64,000 bases of DNA, taken from contig CASQMQ010000050.1 in assembly GCA_949430125.1 (NCBI GenBank), forward strand, positions 16,159 to 80,158. The letters run 5' to 3'. The DNA is from an uncultured Pseudomonadales bacterium (GTDB lineage Bacteria; Pseudomonadota; Gammaproteobacteria; Pseudomonadales; Pseudohongiellaceae). Shown here in pieces: positions 10,604-21,445 of this stretch; the first letter of the stretch is position 1; the number at the start of each line of letters is the position of its first letter. The translations under genes were made by a program, and so were the position numbers. The notes under the pieces were generated by a model. That model saw only the letters and a program-made list of their open reading frames with translations, ran no database searches and had not been told where the DNA came from.

Positions 10604-11034
10604 TGATTATTAAAACTTCAATGATCAAAATACTAACTTCCATCGTAGTTGCACTTAGTCTGTCCGCTGTGGGCCATGCACAAGATTCTGGCTTGATCTG
10701 GGATGGTGTTTATTCCATTGATCAGTCAAGTAGGGGAGAAACTGTCTACAGTGAAACTTGTGTTTCCTGTCACGGTCAGGACCTAGGGGGCAACAGTAAT
10801 TCACCCGGCTTAGTGGGCATGGGTTTCATGTTTCTTTGGGAGGGAAGATCGTTGGGTGAGTTTTTTGAAAAAATACGCAGCGACATGCCTACTGATCGCC
10901 CCGGGCAACTTACACAGCAAAATTATTTGGATGTTCTCGCTTACATACTCCTCAAGAATGCTTTTCCTTCGAGAACGGAAGAGTTATCTGCGAACCTGGA
11001 TATTCTTAATGAGATAACAATCTCATCAAGATAG
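10603..11034 (+). CDS. Mono-heme c-type cytochrome, likely electron acceptor of the adjacent quinoprotein
   Basis: Signal peptide, CVSCHGQDLGG; start overlaps the PQQ gene stop (TGATG). Confidence 0.9.
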   Translation: MIIKTSMIKILTSIVVALSLSAVGHAQDSGLIWDGVYSIDQSSRGETVYSETCVSCHGQDLGGNSNSPGLVGMGFMFLWEGRSLGEFFEKIRSDMPTDRPGQLTQQNYLDVLAYILLKNAFPSRTEELSANLDILNEITISSR

Positions 11035-11147
11035 GCGTCTCGTTTATTTTTCGAAATGTGAAAGCCATGTTTTTTGTCTCTGTAATTGGCTTTACTCTGC
11101 TATCAAGATGATTTTTTAATGCCAGTACTACTCTTTTTTGAAGTCAT

Positions 11148-12059
11148 GTGTCGAGGCTTTATATGCAAAATACTTCAGATATCCTTTCACCCTGGTCTCT
11201 ACCACAGCCGATCATTCTTCTCGGCTTTTCCTTGCTTGTTGCGAATGCAGCTATAACCGGATGGATTGATCTGTCGGTACTCGTGCCTGTGCTTTTATTC
11301 GTGCCAATTCCATTGCTTTTGCTCGCAGAGCGTTTGATACCTAAAAGGAAGGACTGGCTATTGGATTGGAAGGATCTCACCGAGGATTTGTTCTGGTTGG
11401 CCTGCTCCTTTCTGATCTGGGGGCCTATCTACGATGATGCCTATGAAACACCTATTTCTAATTTATTCGCCTTACTGCGTGACAGCTCTGGGTTTCCATT
11501 TCGGCTGGAAGCCGAAACTATCGGCGGATTATTAGTGGCGGCATTCATCGCTATTTTCGTCGCCGAGTTTATTGGCTATTGGGCGCATCGCGTCCAGCAT
11601 CGCTTCATGTTTCTCTGGCGAATCCATGCGACGCATCACCATATTACGAAGATGAGTGTGGCTAGGGCGGAGCGTACCCACCCGCTGGAATTCCTCGGCT
11701 TGAATTTAGGATCCGCAGTTACCTTGGCGTTTTTAGGGGCTAGCGCCGAAGTGGTGGCGGTGGTAGTCGTGTTTCGTCTCAACACGGCACACCTGTGTCA
11801 CAGCAATTTGCCTTTAGTCTCTGGCGCGTTTGGTTGGTTATTCAACACACCCGAATGGCATCAGCTGCATCATTCCTGTATCTACAAAGAGAGCAATACT
11901 AATTTCGGCTGCACAGTTATTATATGGGACCGAATATTCGGAACATTCTCTGGGAAAAATCATATTAAGCAGGTGGGCAATGGCACCGGTGAAAAACTCT
12001 CGATAGTTACTCAGCTGCTGATTCCTTTCAAGTCAGACCAAGCGCTAAGAGAACTCTAA
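11148..12059 (+). CDS. Sterol desaturase / fatty acid hydroxylase family protein
   Basis: Histidine boxes HRVQHR, HATHHH, HQLHHS and several TM segments. Confidence 0.9.
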   Translation: MSRLYMQNTSDILSPWSLPQPIILLGFSLLVANAAITGWIDLSVLVPVLLFVPIPLLLLAERLIPKRKDWLLDWKDLTEDLFWLACSFLIWGPIYDDAYETPISNLFALLRDSSGFPFRLEAETIGGLLVAAFIAIFVAEFIGYWAHRVQHRFMFLWRIHATHHHITKMSVARAERTHPLEFLGLNLGSAVTLAFLGASAEVVAVVVVFRLNTAHLCHSNLPLVSGAFGWLFNTPEWHQLHHSCIYKESNTNFGCTVIIWDRIFGTFSGKNHIKQVGNGTGEKLSIVTQLLIPFKSDQALREL

Positions 12060-12062
12060 ATT

Positions 12063-12635
12063 ATGAGAAATGCGGTAAAAATAATTGCTCTAGTCGCTGG
12101 GTTCCAAGGCTGTGACTTAACAGATAGATTGATTTCACTTGCTGATACTGAAGCCCTGCTGCCTATTGCGGAATCCCTTATTGATGACTTTTATTCTTTC
12201 GACAGCGTGCGTCTAGAACAGGCGCTAGCGAGTGCGGGGGACTCGAAAGAGTCACTTTTGTACTACCAAGGTTGGGCCGAAGGTGGAAATTACGAGATCG
12301 TCGAACGCAAAAACTGTGTAGTCCATTCATTGAATATCGTCAGCTGTCCCATAACGGTAAAGGATGATCCGATGCTAGCGCTTGCTGTTGACTTCTTCGT
12401 TACGGATACTTTTGAGATTACCTTCGAGGATAGGAGAGTGTCTTCGGTGGAAACTAGCTCTAATGATTTACCCATCTACTACCAAGCACGGGATTGGGTG
12501 CGAGCAAACATGCCGGAATTAGTAGCACAGCCCTGTGAAGGTTTCTTCGCAGGGGGGGCTACGCCAGGCAACTGCGCGCAAGCTATGGCCGAGGGTTATC
12601 GTCACTTCACTGCGAGCGATGCTTATTCGTACTGA
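12063..12635 (+). CDS. Hypothetical protein
   Basis: Intact ORF directly downstream and co-directional; no family recognised. Confidence 0.6.
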   Translation: MRNAVKIIALVAGFQGCDLTDRLISLADTEALLPIAESLIDDFYSFDSVRLEQALASAGDSKESLLYYQGWAEGGNYEIVERKNCVVHSLNIVSCPITVKDDPMLALAVDFFVTDTFEITFEDRRVSSVETSSNDLPIYYQARDWVRANMPELVAQPCEGFFAGGATPGNCAQAMAEGYRHFTASDAYSY

Positions 12636-12656
12636 GCGTCCTAACTTGCTGGCAAC

Positions 12657-13712
12657 TTAAAATGTCGCCAAAGCGTTAAAGGGACTCGCTGTACCGCCTT
12701 TGATCGGATTGATCTGGATGGACGTCATAAATTCCCAGCGCTGCAATCGTGCTGCAGTCTCTGCTACGTCCTTCATGTAGCCGTTGTCCACGATCGGCAG
12801 GCCTAAGTTCACCTGTGTCAGTTGGTGTATGGGCCTATTGATGCCCTCCACACCAGAAGGCTGCACATCATTCACCGCATCACCTATTAATATCGCTACA
12901 TCGCGCTCTCGCAAAAAGGGCAGGACCGAGGCATGCAAACCTGCGCCGGCCTGGCCGTATTGCCAAGGACCCTCTGCATCGCGCATGGCCCACCGTCCGG
13001 TGCGAACGAATAGGGCGTCGCCACTGCTAATGGTTACACCTGCGAACTCCTCCCAAGCGAGCAAGTCTTCGATATAGATAGGGGTGCTTGGGTCTAGCCA
13101 TTCGACGCCGCGCAGCAAAGGCATGTCCACCAAAAGTCCTCGGGTCACATAAGAAGTACCCATGCGATCGATAGCTAGGTCCTCACAGCCGGTGGCGGTG
13201 AGGTTCTGCGGATATCCATTGAAGATAATATACTCGCCATCGATCTCAGTGCGGTAATGACAGAGTGCGTCCAGATGAGACAGCATGCCGTCGTGCAGAG
13301 AGAACTGAATCTCATCTAGGGCAAAGGAGGGCTCGCCAGTGACCGGGTCTATCCGGCTCATCCAGTGATCGGTAGGGCCGAAGGCGGCACTATCTATTGC
13401 GGGTGGCTCAGTGGTTACGAAATGCTGTAAGGTCACGCTTTCGCCTGAGAGCACCAAAGAGGCGGCCTGTTTAGTCTTTGCAGCAGTGATCAGGTTAAGG
13501 GTGCCGCGCTGGTCATCAGGCCCCCAGCGTCCCCAATTTGAGAGTTCTTGCTCCCAGCCAGCCAGTGTTTCCAGAGACACCTTGATCGATTCTTCCTGAG
13601 TTGAAGGATGCGCCTCAAACGGCTGAGCATGAGTCGCACTAAGTGCAAACATGGCGGCACAAACACTACCGATGCTAGCGAGGGGTTTAACAGACTTGAA
13701 GGTGTTGCGCAT
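12657..13712 (-). CDS. Cyclase family protein (kynurenine formamidase-like fold), secreted
   Basis: Signal peptide; HDGMLSHLDALCHY, GDALFVRTGRW, GLHASVLPFLRERDVAILIGD. Confidence 0.85.
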   Translation of the reverse strand: MRNTFKSVKPLASIGSVCAAMFALSATHAQPFEAHPSTQEESIKVSLETLAGWEQELSNWGRWGPDDQRGTLNLITAAKTKQAASLVLSGESVTLQHFVTTEPPAIDSAAFGPTDHWMSRIDPVTGEPSFALDEIQFSLHDGMLSHLDALCHYRTEIDGEYIIFNGYPQNLTATGCEDLAIDRMGTSYVTRGLLVDMPLLRGVEWLDPSTPIYIEDLLAWEEFAGVTISSGDALFVRTGRWAMRDAEGPWQYGQAGAGLHASVLPFLRERDVAILIGDAVNDVQPSGVEGINRPIHQLTQVNLGLPIVDNGYMKDVAETAARLQRWEFMTSIQINPIKGGTASPFNALATF

Positions 13713-13835
13713 GAGGATACCCTTTTCAGGTGAGCGAATTTCAATCCAGAATAGAGAGCTTGCGCGAGAGAGTCTAGCGCTATTAAGCAGGGAGTAATTT
13801 TCTGTGTGTTCTTCTTATGCTTTGGCGAGCAAGAA

Positions 13836-14405
13836 CTAGCGCAGATACTCAAGGGTAACAGCGCGGACAGAGTGCCTAACACCCCGGGCCATGGCCTTAC
13901 TTGAGATTGTTGCTTTCACGATGCCGTCTATGTCGTTGCCAATCTGGAATCGCTGTTCGGCGCGCTTACCGACGAACTGTTCTTCATAGCCATCCCAGGC
14001 GAAGAAATCTCCCCAAGTGTGGCGCAGGGATTCTTTGTAATAGATGACCTTTAAGCCAACGATGTTGCCTTCCAGATCCATGCCGATGAGGCTGTCGATC
14101 TGGCTAGTGTAGCCGCTAGGCTCGGGATGGGTGTCGGCGGAGACGAAGGCATAGCCGATCAGGGTCTGCTCGCCCGTGTCTGAGTCAGTCTTATAGGCCT
14201 TGTAGACGGGGACTTCACCTTCCTTCTCGGAAAAGCGATCCGCGCCCGGCACAACTTCTTTGAGTAGTCTTATGGTGGTGTGATCTTTGTTTTTGGCCTG
14301 AGCGCCACCATTGAAGATTGCGCCATTGGATAGAATTACGAGCACGAGAAGTCCAGTGCTCAATAAAGTCTTTAGCCTAGAATGAATCGAATGCTGCAGT
14401 GACAT
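13836..14405 (-). CDS. FMN-binding domain protein, secreted
   Basis: Signal peptide; GYAFVSADTHPEPSGYTSQIDSLIGMDLEGNIVGLKVIYYKES and later GNDIDGIVKATISSKAMARGVR typical of FMN_bind. Confidence 0.8.
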   Translation of the reverse strand: MSLQHSIHSRLKTLLSTGLLVLVILSNGAIFNGGAQAKNKDHTTIRLLKEVVPGADRFSEKEGEVPVYKAYKTDSDTGEQTLIGYAFVSADTHPEPSGYTSQIDSLIGMDLEGNIVGLKVIYYKESLRHTWGDFFAWDGYEEQFVGKRAEQRFQIGNDIDGIVKATISSKAMARGVRHSVRAVTLEYLR

Positions 14406-14720
14406 AGTGCCTTCGTGATTCCTTAGTATTGTCTTCGAGCCGCATTGAAATTTCGCTGCTTGGCCACCACATGTTGGTTAGCTTATAGAGTCGTATTCAT
14501 TACGAACATGAGTAGTTTGGCAATTTTTTAAGCAGGGGACAAGTGTGCTCCAGCCTTGAAGGGCTGAGACAGCCGAAGTTCGGGCCTCAAATTTGTAACT
14601 TATTGAAACACATTGCTAATTCACCCAGCTATGTTCTGACAATGGAACAATTCTGCTATTCTAACAATTGGATTCACTAACCGCTGCTGGAATCCAGCAG
14701 GGCACAACTTAGGAAATACT

Positions 14721-15158
14721 ATGAGCCTGGTAGATTTTTCAAAGATCACAAAATTGATCAGAGACGACAAGCATAGAGCGAAACATAAGCAGGAACTGTT
14801 TCAGGAAGTCATGCTGATGGTGCTAGCGCGAGTAACGCGCGCTGACTCTAACGTCGAAACGGTAGAGCTTGAGAAAGTTCAGGAAGTTCTCAAGGAAGAA
14901 CTTGGGCAAGATATCTCTGTCGCTGAAATACGCACGGCATCTTCCTCAGAAGTTTTCGAGACGCAGTCTTTAGAGAGCTATCTCTCCACTGCAACGCGCA
15001 AGCTGGATGAACGCGAGCGCATGCTCATCTTGGCATCTTTGAAGAAAGTGATTCGTAGTGACGAGATTATTCGCAGTTTCGAATTAGACTTCTTCGATAG
15101 GGTGGCGTTAGCACTACGCGCGACTCCCTCTGAGATTGCAGGCTTGGTTGCAGACTAG
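14721..15158 (+). CDS. TerB family protein
   Basis: HKQELFQEVMLMVLARVTRADSNVETVELEKVQEVL...ERMLILASLKKVIRSDEIIRSFELDFF. Confidence 0.8.
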   Translation: MSLVDFSKITKLIRDDKHRAKHKQELFQEVMLMVLARVTRADSNVETVELEKVQEVLKEELGQDISVAEIRTASSSEVFETQSLESYLSTATRKLDERERMLILASLKKVIRSDEIIRSFELDFFDRVALALRATPSEIAGLVAD

Positions 15159-15279
15159 CGCCTGAATAAAACCCAGCAGTGATTGCAAATTGATGCAGTG
15201 CTGCTTTTGTCTTGATGCTCAGTAGAGGAGTTTGCCTAGACTGCGCGCAAGCTTCCCTAACTGATCAAAAGAACTCTCT

Positions 15280-16498
15280 ATGACAGCCGACACAAATCCT
15301 CTGTTTAGCAATCTTCGTGTTGTTGAATTAGCATCCATGATTCTTGCTCCATCTGCTGCCGTCATATTGGCCGACTACGGCGCTGAAGTTATCAAGGTTG
15401 AACCTCCAAAGACGGGCGACCTCAATCGAAACTGGCATAGAAAGATAAACGGCCTGCCTATTTCTGATATGGCCTACGGTTTTGAGGTGGATAACCGCAA
15501 CAAGAAGAGTGTGGTACTAAATCTCAAGTCAGCGGATGCCTATGCGGCGCTGTGCAAGATAATCAGTGAAGCGGACGTGTTGATAACCAACTACCGATTG
15601 AAGGCGCTGGACAAACTCAAGCTCGACTACGAATCCATTCGTGCTATAAATCCCCGTATTATCTACGCCCTAGCTACTGGCTTCGGCGAAGAAGGCGAGG
15701 AGGCCCACAAGCCTGGTTACGACACCGTCTCCTACTGGTCGCGATCAGGTATTGAACACCAAATTTTTCCTTATGAAGGTTGGCTTGCGCAATTTCCTTA
15801 TGGCTCCGGCGATCATCCAAGCGGCATGGCGCTGTTCGGCTCCATAATGACAGGCCTTTATCAACGCGAAAAAACCGGCGAGGGTTGCAAGGTATCGACA
15901 TCTCTACTGGCTAACGGTGCCTGGTCAAATGCGGTCATGCTGCAAGCGCAACTCGCAGGTGCCGAGTTTAGAGAAAAGCGCCCTCGCGAGAATGCTTATA
16001 ATTTCATTTCTCTGCATTATCCAACTAGCGACGATCGTCTGCTGAAGATGAGCATGGTGAATACCGCGAAAGATTGGCGCCCCTTCTGCAATGCTATTGA
16101 TAGAAATGATTTGCCCGAGGACGCTCGTTTTTGTGACAACGAGGCCCGCATTGCCAACATGCCAACGCTTATTAAAGAGAGTTTCCGAGACAATACGGAA
16201 GCAGCCGATTGCGCATTGGCTGCAGAAGTTGGAGCAGGCGGATGTGCCACACACTGTTGTGTCCAACTACGAAGAGGCTGCAAACGATAAGCAAAAAGAA
16301 GCGAACGATATTATTGTTCCACTGGATCATCCCGAGCACGGATTGATGCGAACTGTTAACAGCCCATTTAAAGTAAGTGGCGCGGACAAACTACCCGCCA
16401 AGGCTGCGCCCAAACTAGGCGAGCATACCGAAGAAGTGCTTAAACGCTTTGGCTTCAATGACGAAGAGATAGCTGGCCTGACAGACGACTCGATATGA
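15280..16498 (+). pseudogene. CaiB/BaiF family CoA-transferase, split by a frameshift near 16200
   Basis: N-terminal ORF 15280-16290 (LRVVELASMILAPSAAVILADYGAEVIKVEPP) continues in ORF 16091-16498 (...HTVVSNYEEA...LGEHTEEVLKRFGFNDEEIAGL). Confidence 0.85.
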
Positions 16499-16818
16499 GC
16501 GAAGCAAGCGAGAGGGATCCTGCAGTCGTCAGGCAGAAACTAAACCACGATACCGCCAAGATAAAATGGGCCGCCTTACACGAGCATCAACAGAACGAGT
16601 GTGTGATTGCTGTGTCTGTCGATCTGGATTTGATCGATGTGGCCTGTGAATTTACGTTCGATAATCACAATCAGGTAAAAGCCTGGATGGAACAAGCGCA
16701 GATTAACAAGGTGAGCGACGAGCAGGCGCAGCAGTGGAACACACAAGAGCGTGAGTTATGGGCAGTGGTCGTGGCTCCCTGGGTGTTAGTGCCAGGAAGA
16801 ATAGCAGGAACGAATTAA
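16495..16818 (+). CDS. DUF2288 family protein
   Basis: LNHDTAKIKWAALHEHQQNECVIAVSVDLDLIDVACEFTFDN...AVVVAPWVLV. Confidence 0.7.
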   Translation: MSEASERDPAVVRQKLNHDTAKIKWAALHEHQQNECVIAVSVDLDLIDVACEFTFDNHNQVKAWMEQAQINKVSDEQAQQWNTQERELWAVVVAPWVLVPGRIAGTN

Positions 16819-17129
16819 GCAGTCACGGCCGAGCCAAGCGTTCAAGCCTCTACCCTGAACTAGAAGCACTGTATCGCGCTGTAACGGTGAGGACTGTTGG
16901 TTCCAGCTTCTATGATGGGGCACAAGCAGGCTAGCAAGATGATTACGCTCACACAGAGGATGCAGACGCGCTTTTGGCTGCCGCTGAAGATCCAACTCAT
17001 CGGCAGCACCCATCAGCTAAGGCGCCAAACCGAGATAGATTCGCCAAGTGGCTCAATTAACTGGCCTGTTTTATTGCCGCCATTCTAGGTAAACTGTGAA
17101 GAGATATTGAGCTAAAAAGGTAGTAAAGA

Positions 17130-17863
17130 ATGGCTTCTCCAGTAGCTCTGCAAAACGATAAGCACCGTAACCTAAAAATTACCGAATCCGGCGACTATGC
17201 GCGCTATAAAGATCAGCACCTGATTCCTATCATCTCGCAGGACTTCTTCACTCTATGTGCAGAATTTCCGGTGGTCTTCGTCAAAGATGGCAGCGGCGAG
17301 CAGTTCGTTCCTGTCGCCATTATGGGCTTGAGAGAGGGGCATAACCTCTACTGTCAAACCGAGGAATGGAAGGCGCAAGTCGTACCAGTAAGGTTTAACA
17401 ATGCGCCATTTTCGATGGTGCGAGTAGATGCAAAAGGCGATCAGCTCGCGGTACTCGTCGATGAAGATAGCCCGATGTTGAGTGAGACAGAAGGCACGCC
17501 TTTGTTCAAAGAAGACGGAACGAAGTCTGAATACCTTAGAACAGAAAATAGAACGTCTGCTCAAGACTGCGGAGCAAACTGTGCAGACTGAAGGCATCTG
17601 TAAGATATTCAAAGAGAAGGATCTGCTTGCAACACAGCAAGCTGCAGCTGCAGCATCGCCAGGATGCTCCGGCCTATAATATCGGAGGTGTGTATACAAT
17701 CGATGAGAAGAAGCTGAATGCATTGTCTGATGAAGATTACTTGGATCTGCGCAAACAAGGAATGATCCCCTTGATCTATGCGCATCTGAGCTCACTGCAG
17801 CAGCTTAGAAGAATTTCTGAGATGCAGTACAACGCGGATAAGGCGGCCGAGGCTAGCGCTTAG
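17130..17863 (+). pseudogene. SapC family protein with two closely spaced frameshifts
   Basis: Three overlapping frames read through as one SapC-like protein: 17130-17591, 17482-17679, 17627-17863. Confidence 0.75.
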
Positions 17864-17874
17864 AATCATAGATA

Positions 17875-17913
17875 AAAAAGCCCAATCACTCAAAAGTGCT
17901 TGGGCTTTTTTTA
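17875..17913 (+). terminator. Rho-independent terminator after the sapC-like gene
   Basis: agcccaatcact-caaa-agtgcttgggct stem (one mismatch) plus T-tract; can work on both strands. Confidence 0.85.
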
Positions 17914-17967
17914 TGCGCTTCAAAACCAATTTGACGGCGTTAAAGTTAGCTTCTCCGCAGGAATAGT

Positions 17968-19346
17968 TTAGAAATCGATATTCGTTCCTATATAGAAGAA
18001 CGTAGATTGCTCATCGATAAGGTCTTTCGAGTCGAGAAAGATCAAGCCACTATCGAGGCGTATGTTGCCAGGCACCACACTCCATCGCACTCTCAGCTCT
18101 AGATGCTGACCCATATAGTCGCCGCTTTTACCGGTTACATCGCGTTGCCCGTTCTTCCCCAGCTGTCCTTATCTTCGGCAAGCCAAAAATGCCGATAGTC
18201 CGCCATCAATGCTACATTCGTCCAAGGCGTGGCAGTCAAGCGAATGCCTGGCGTAATGATATTGCTGCGACTAATAGGCGCGTAAAGAGAAACTGGACCA
18301 AACTCGAAGGCAGACACGCCGAGGATTGTATCGAATCGACCGCTGTCGTTATCCAGTGGGCTCTCGTCACCGCTGGCATAGTTAAATTCGAATATCGCTC
18401 GTAGCCTCGACGGCGTATCGAAGCTATACGCCAGCTCCACTCGTTGGTAGAAGGCCTGATGATCGAGATCCACTGTATCAAGTGGGTTGCTAGACGCCCT
18501 GCGTTCACCTGTCTGAAAAATCGACTCCCAATTTATGTCCCACTCGTTGACCGCTGCCGAGAGCGGGCGCGAAAGCCAAAAGTGTGAAGTTCACGATTGC
18601 TAGTTTGTAGCTTCCTAGTGTCTTTTTCTTTCAGCGCTACGTAATAAGTCTCTAGATCTAAGTCGACATTTAAAAGAGAGGGTAGCAGGTTGGGCAAGTT
18701 AGCAAACACGCCATGAATCCGCAGCGCTTCACTAGACTTGTCACCACGGTGATCATTGTCGAGCAAGCTCAATCGATCTCGAGGCGTTCGCCGTACGGGC
18801 TGAGCCGACAAGAATTTAAATTCGTTGCCATTTGCCTGTTTGTGACTGAAGGAGATGCCATCAAGTGTATTAATAGTATTGCGGTATCGGTTTCTAGCAA
18901 TCAGAGTGCGGCTTCCCCAATCCTGCGTGAAACGACCCACTCGAACCTCGCTAGAGTTGTCGGTGCCAAATTTGTAGGCGACATTTGCCTGTAGTAAATC
19001 GAGAGTGCTCACTTGTGAGGTGGTAAGCCGCGTGTCTCTATCGGCTTGACCCTGTCGGGCATCCATCATCTCGACCTGAGCGCTAAAGCCGTCTTGCTTG
19101 TACTGGGCGTCCAGCGTCGTGCGTAGAAAGAAAGCGCCATCATTCGGGCTAGCGCCGACAAAGACATTGCCATCGTAGTGCTCGAACCGAGATTGATGCT
19201 CGCCACTTAGCGTGAAGCCGTCATCTAGCCCGAGAGCATCAGATAGGGTCCAGGGGCCATCGGCAGCAAGCAGGGAATTGCTGATCAATATGGTGGTGGA
19301 CAGAACTAAGAATATTTTTGGTCGAGCCAGTTATTTTTGAGAACAT
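17968..19346 (-). pseudogene. Alginate_exp-like outer membrane porin with several frameshifts
   Basis: ORFs 18533-19288 and 18135-18473 plus hand-translated tail (...GKNGQRDVTGKSGDYMGQHLELRVRWSVVPGNIRLDSGLIFLDSKDLIDEQSTFFYIGTNIDF*); possible ATG at 19346 is in another frame. Confidence 0.75.
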
Positions 19347-19461
19347 ATTATTGTCGTTTTTAGTTAGTAGGGCTGCTGCCAATGCTACACCAGTCCTAGG
19401 CTGAGTTCACTTCCCAATCCGATGTCAGTAAATAGCTAAATCTGGAGGTTGAGGCAGCACC

Positions 19462-19641
19462 CTAGCCCATGAAATAGCGTATAGCCATGCCGATAATGAG
19501 AACAGCCATTAAAGCGGGCATGTACCGAGTCATCTTGCCCAGTTCCTCATCGGACTTCTCCGTGCTGTATTTCTCAATCAATGGAAGGCCAACGGCTAGT
19601 ACCAAAAAGAGAATAGCGAGTATCGATAGTAAGACTGTCAT
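19462..19641 (-). CDS. Small 59-aa membrane protein (not in supplied ORF track)
   Basis: Hand translation MTVLLSILAILFLVLAVGLPLIEKYSTEKSDEELGKMTRYMPALMAVLIIGMAIRYFMG*; two hydrophobic segments and a charged loop. Confidence 0.65.
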   Translation of the reverse strand: MTVLLSILAILFLVLAVGLPLIEKYSTEKSDEELGKMTRYMPALMAVLIIGMAIRYFMG

Positions 19642-20096
19642 TGGGTACCGCCTAAAGTGCCGAAATAAAGGAGTTGTATTATTCTAAATGGAAATGATCA
19701 GCTTTGCATCGAGCCCATGAGGCACGAAGGGTATTAGGTCAAAAATACTTAATATTAACTCTGGGTCAATACATAAGGATTTATACCAAAGATGGTCTCT
19801 AATGTGAGCTCAACCGGCTTATTTTTACTCACGCTCCTCACCACAGGTTAGCTATCCGCTATTGGCTTGGACTAAGGAAAAAATTCGGTAACTCTACATT
19901 CTAGTAGCGGGCTATCGTTGGCTTTGGAGTGCTGTATCGAAGACCATGGTTTCAGAGCCGACCTAAGAGTTGTGAGAAATGATTCAAACCAGTTCATCGT
20001 TTTGGAAGTTAGTTTCGATGGGGAAAATTGGATGCTAATTAAAGGGGACGAAGGGATTTAATTCTAATCCCCCCGCCTCCTCCTCTTGTGCTTAAA

Positions 20097-20476
20097 CTAG
20101 CTGCCTCGAGTCATCGTCCAAGGGACTTCGGTGCCCATAGCGCTTGCGCTGCCGTTAACGCTATCGCCCTCGACTGTGGCCGACATAGCGTAGACCATCG
20201 GCGAGCCGTCGCGGTCAAGCCGGAAGGAGATCTCGTCGCCGTCGGCCACGCCGCCTTCGATCGGCCAGATGCGGCCGTCACCCAGATCAAAGGATCCGGT
20301 CAGCGTGCCGCTTTCAGCCGCCATAATGACCGTGGCGGTAAGTGCCCCAAATGGACTGCTCATGGTGAAATTCCAGCTTCCATCCGCCGGGGACGAGCTC
20401 GGTTCAGCTGCGCAGGATGAAAGCACTGTAAATAGCGCTAAAACGAGAAGGGTAGCGGATAAAAATTTCTGTTCAT
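20097..20476 (-). pseudogene. Small lipoprotein with an apparent 1-nt frameshift in the signal peptide
   Basis: ORF begins inside the lipobox (VLSSC); adding one T in the minus-strand T5 run (20461-20465) gives MNRNFLSATLLVLALFTVLSSCAAEPSSS... Confidence 0.6.
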
Positions 20477-20824
20477 GGGGTTCTCCACGTGCGAGCTGAT
20501 ATTGTTGTTGTATTACTTGGTTCTATAAAATCGATACCTGTCCAACGCTGGAATCGCCGTTTCGGATCAGCCTTATATCCGGCCTGCAGTAGCTGATGAA
20601 CTGCGGCTTCCTGCCCAGCCGATGCTAAAGAGATAAGAAGGTCGCTAGCAAGCCAGTTTCTCCACATACTCTAGCAAGCATGATAGGACTCTGGTTTCCC
20701 TATATGAGCCGTTGATAGGTACGTGCATCTCTGCTGCTAGGTGCCCAAGCCAGCAGCCGGTCCATATAATGAGTTATCCGCGCTAAGCTTTACCGCTACA
20801 GCTGAAACTCGTAAGATAGTGGTG

Positions 20825-21445
20825 ATGTCTAATCTCTCCGTAACCCGCGCTGTCAGCGCCCGTATTCCAACCGAGTACGGCGAATTCGAACTCGCCTATT
20901 ACAGCAATACCCAAGACGACAAGGAGCATCTCGCCTTCTGTATGGGAGATCTCAGCGGGCGAGAGGATATTCTGGTTCGACTGCACTCGGAATGCCTCAC
21001 CGGTGATATCTTTGGTTCCCTCAGGTGCGACTGCGGCGAGCAGCTCGACCGGTCGATGCAACTCATCGCCGAGGAGGGTCAGGGGTTGATTGTTTATCTG
21101 CGCCAGGAAGGTCGGGGTATTGGCTTGCAGCAAAAAATCCACGCCTACAACCTGCAGGATGCGGGTCACGACACTGTCGATGCCAACCTACTGCTGGGGC
21201 ACCAGGCCGATGAGCGCGACTACACGGTGGCCGTCCGTATTCTGGAGGACCTCGGGATTAAGTCGGTCCGGCTTATCACGAATAACCCACTTAAGATCAG
21301 TTCACTCGAAGAGGCGGGGATCAAGGTAAGCGAACGTGTTGAACTGGAAAATTTTGTAAATCCAGAAAATTCTCAGTACCTAGCGACCAAGGCCCAACGC
21401 ATGAATCATTTGCTGCGTATGGCAAACACGTCCTCTGACAATTGA
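20825..21445 (+). CDS. ribA: GTP cyclohydrolase II homolog (RibA C-terminal-type, stand-alone)
   Basis: Zn ligands HSECLTGDIFGSLRCDCGEQL, RQEGRGIGL, DLGIKSVRLITNNPLK. Confidence 0.93.
   Translation: MSNLSVTRAVSARIPTEYGEFELAYYSNTQDDKEHLAFCMGDLSGREDILVRLHSECLTGDIFGSLRCDCGEQLDRSMQLIAEEGQGLIVYLRQEGRGIGLQQKIHAYNLQDAGHDTVDANLLLGHQADERDYTVAVRILEDLGIKSVRLITNNPLKISSLEEAGIKVSERVELENFVNPENSQYLATKAQRMNHLLRMANTSSDN

Noticed and set aside
16786-17088. ORFs between the DUF2288 gene and sapC
   Set aside because: No recognisable domain on either strand; probably non-coding or decayed
20088-20499. Plus-strand ORFs opposite the small lipoprotein
   Set aside because: The minus strand has a lipobox and a secreted-protein-like composition; the plus strand looks like antisense
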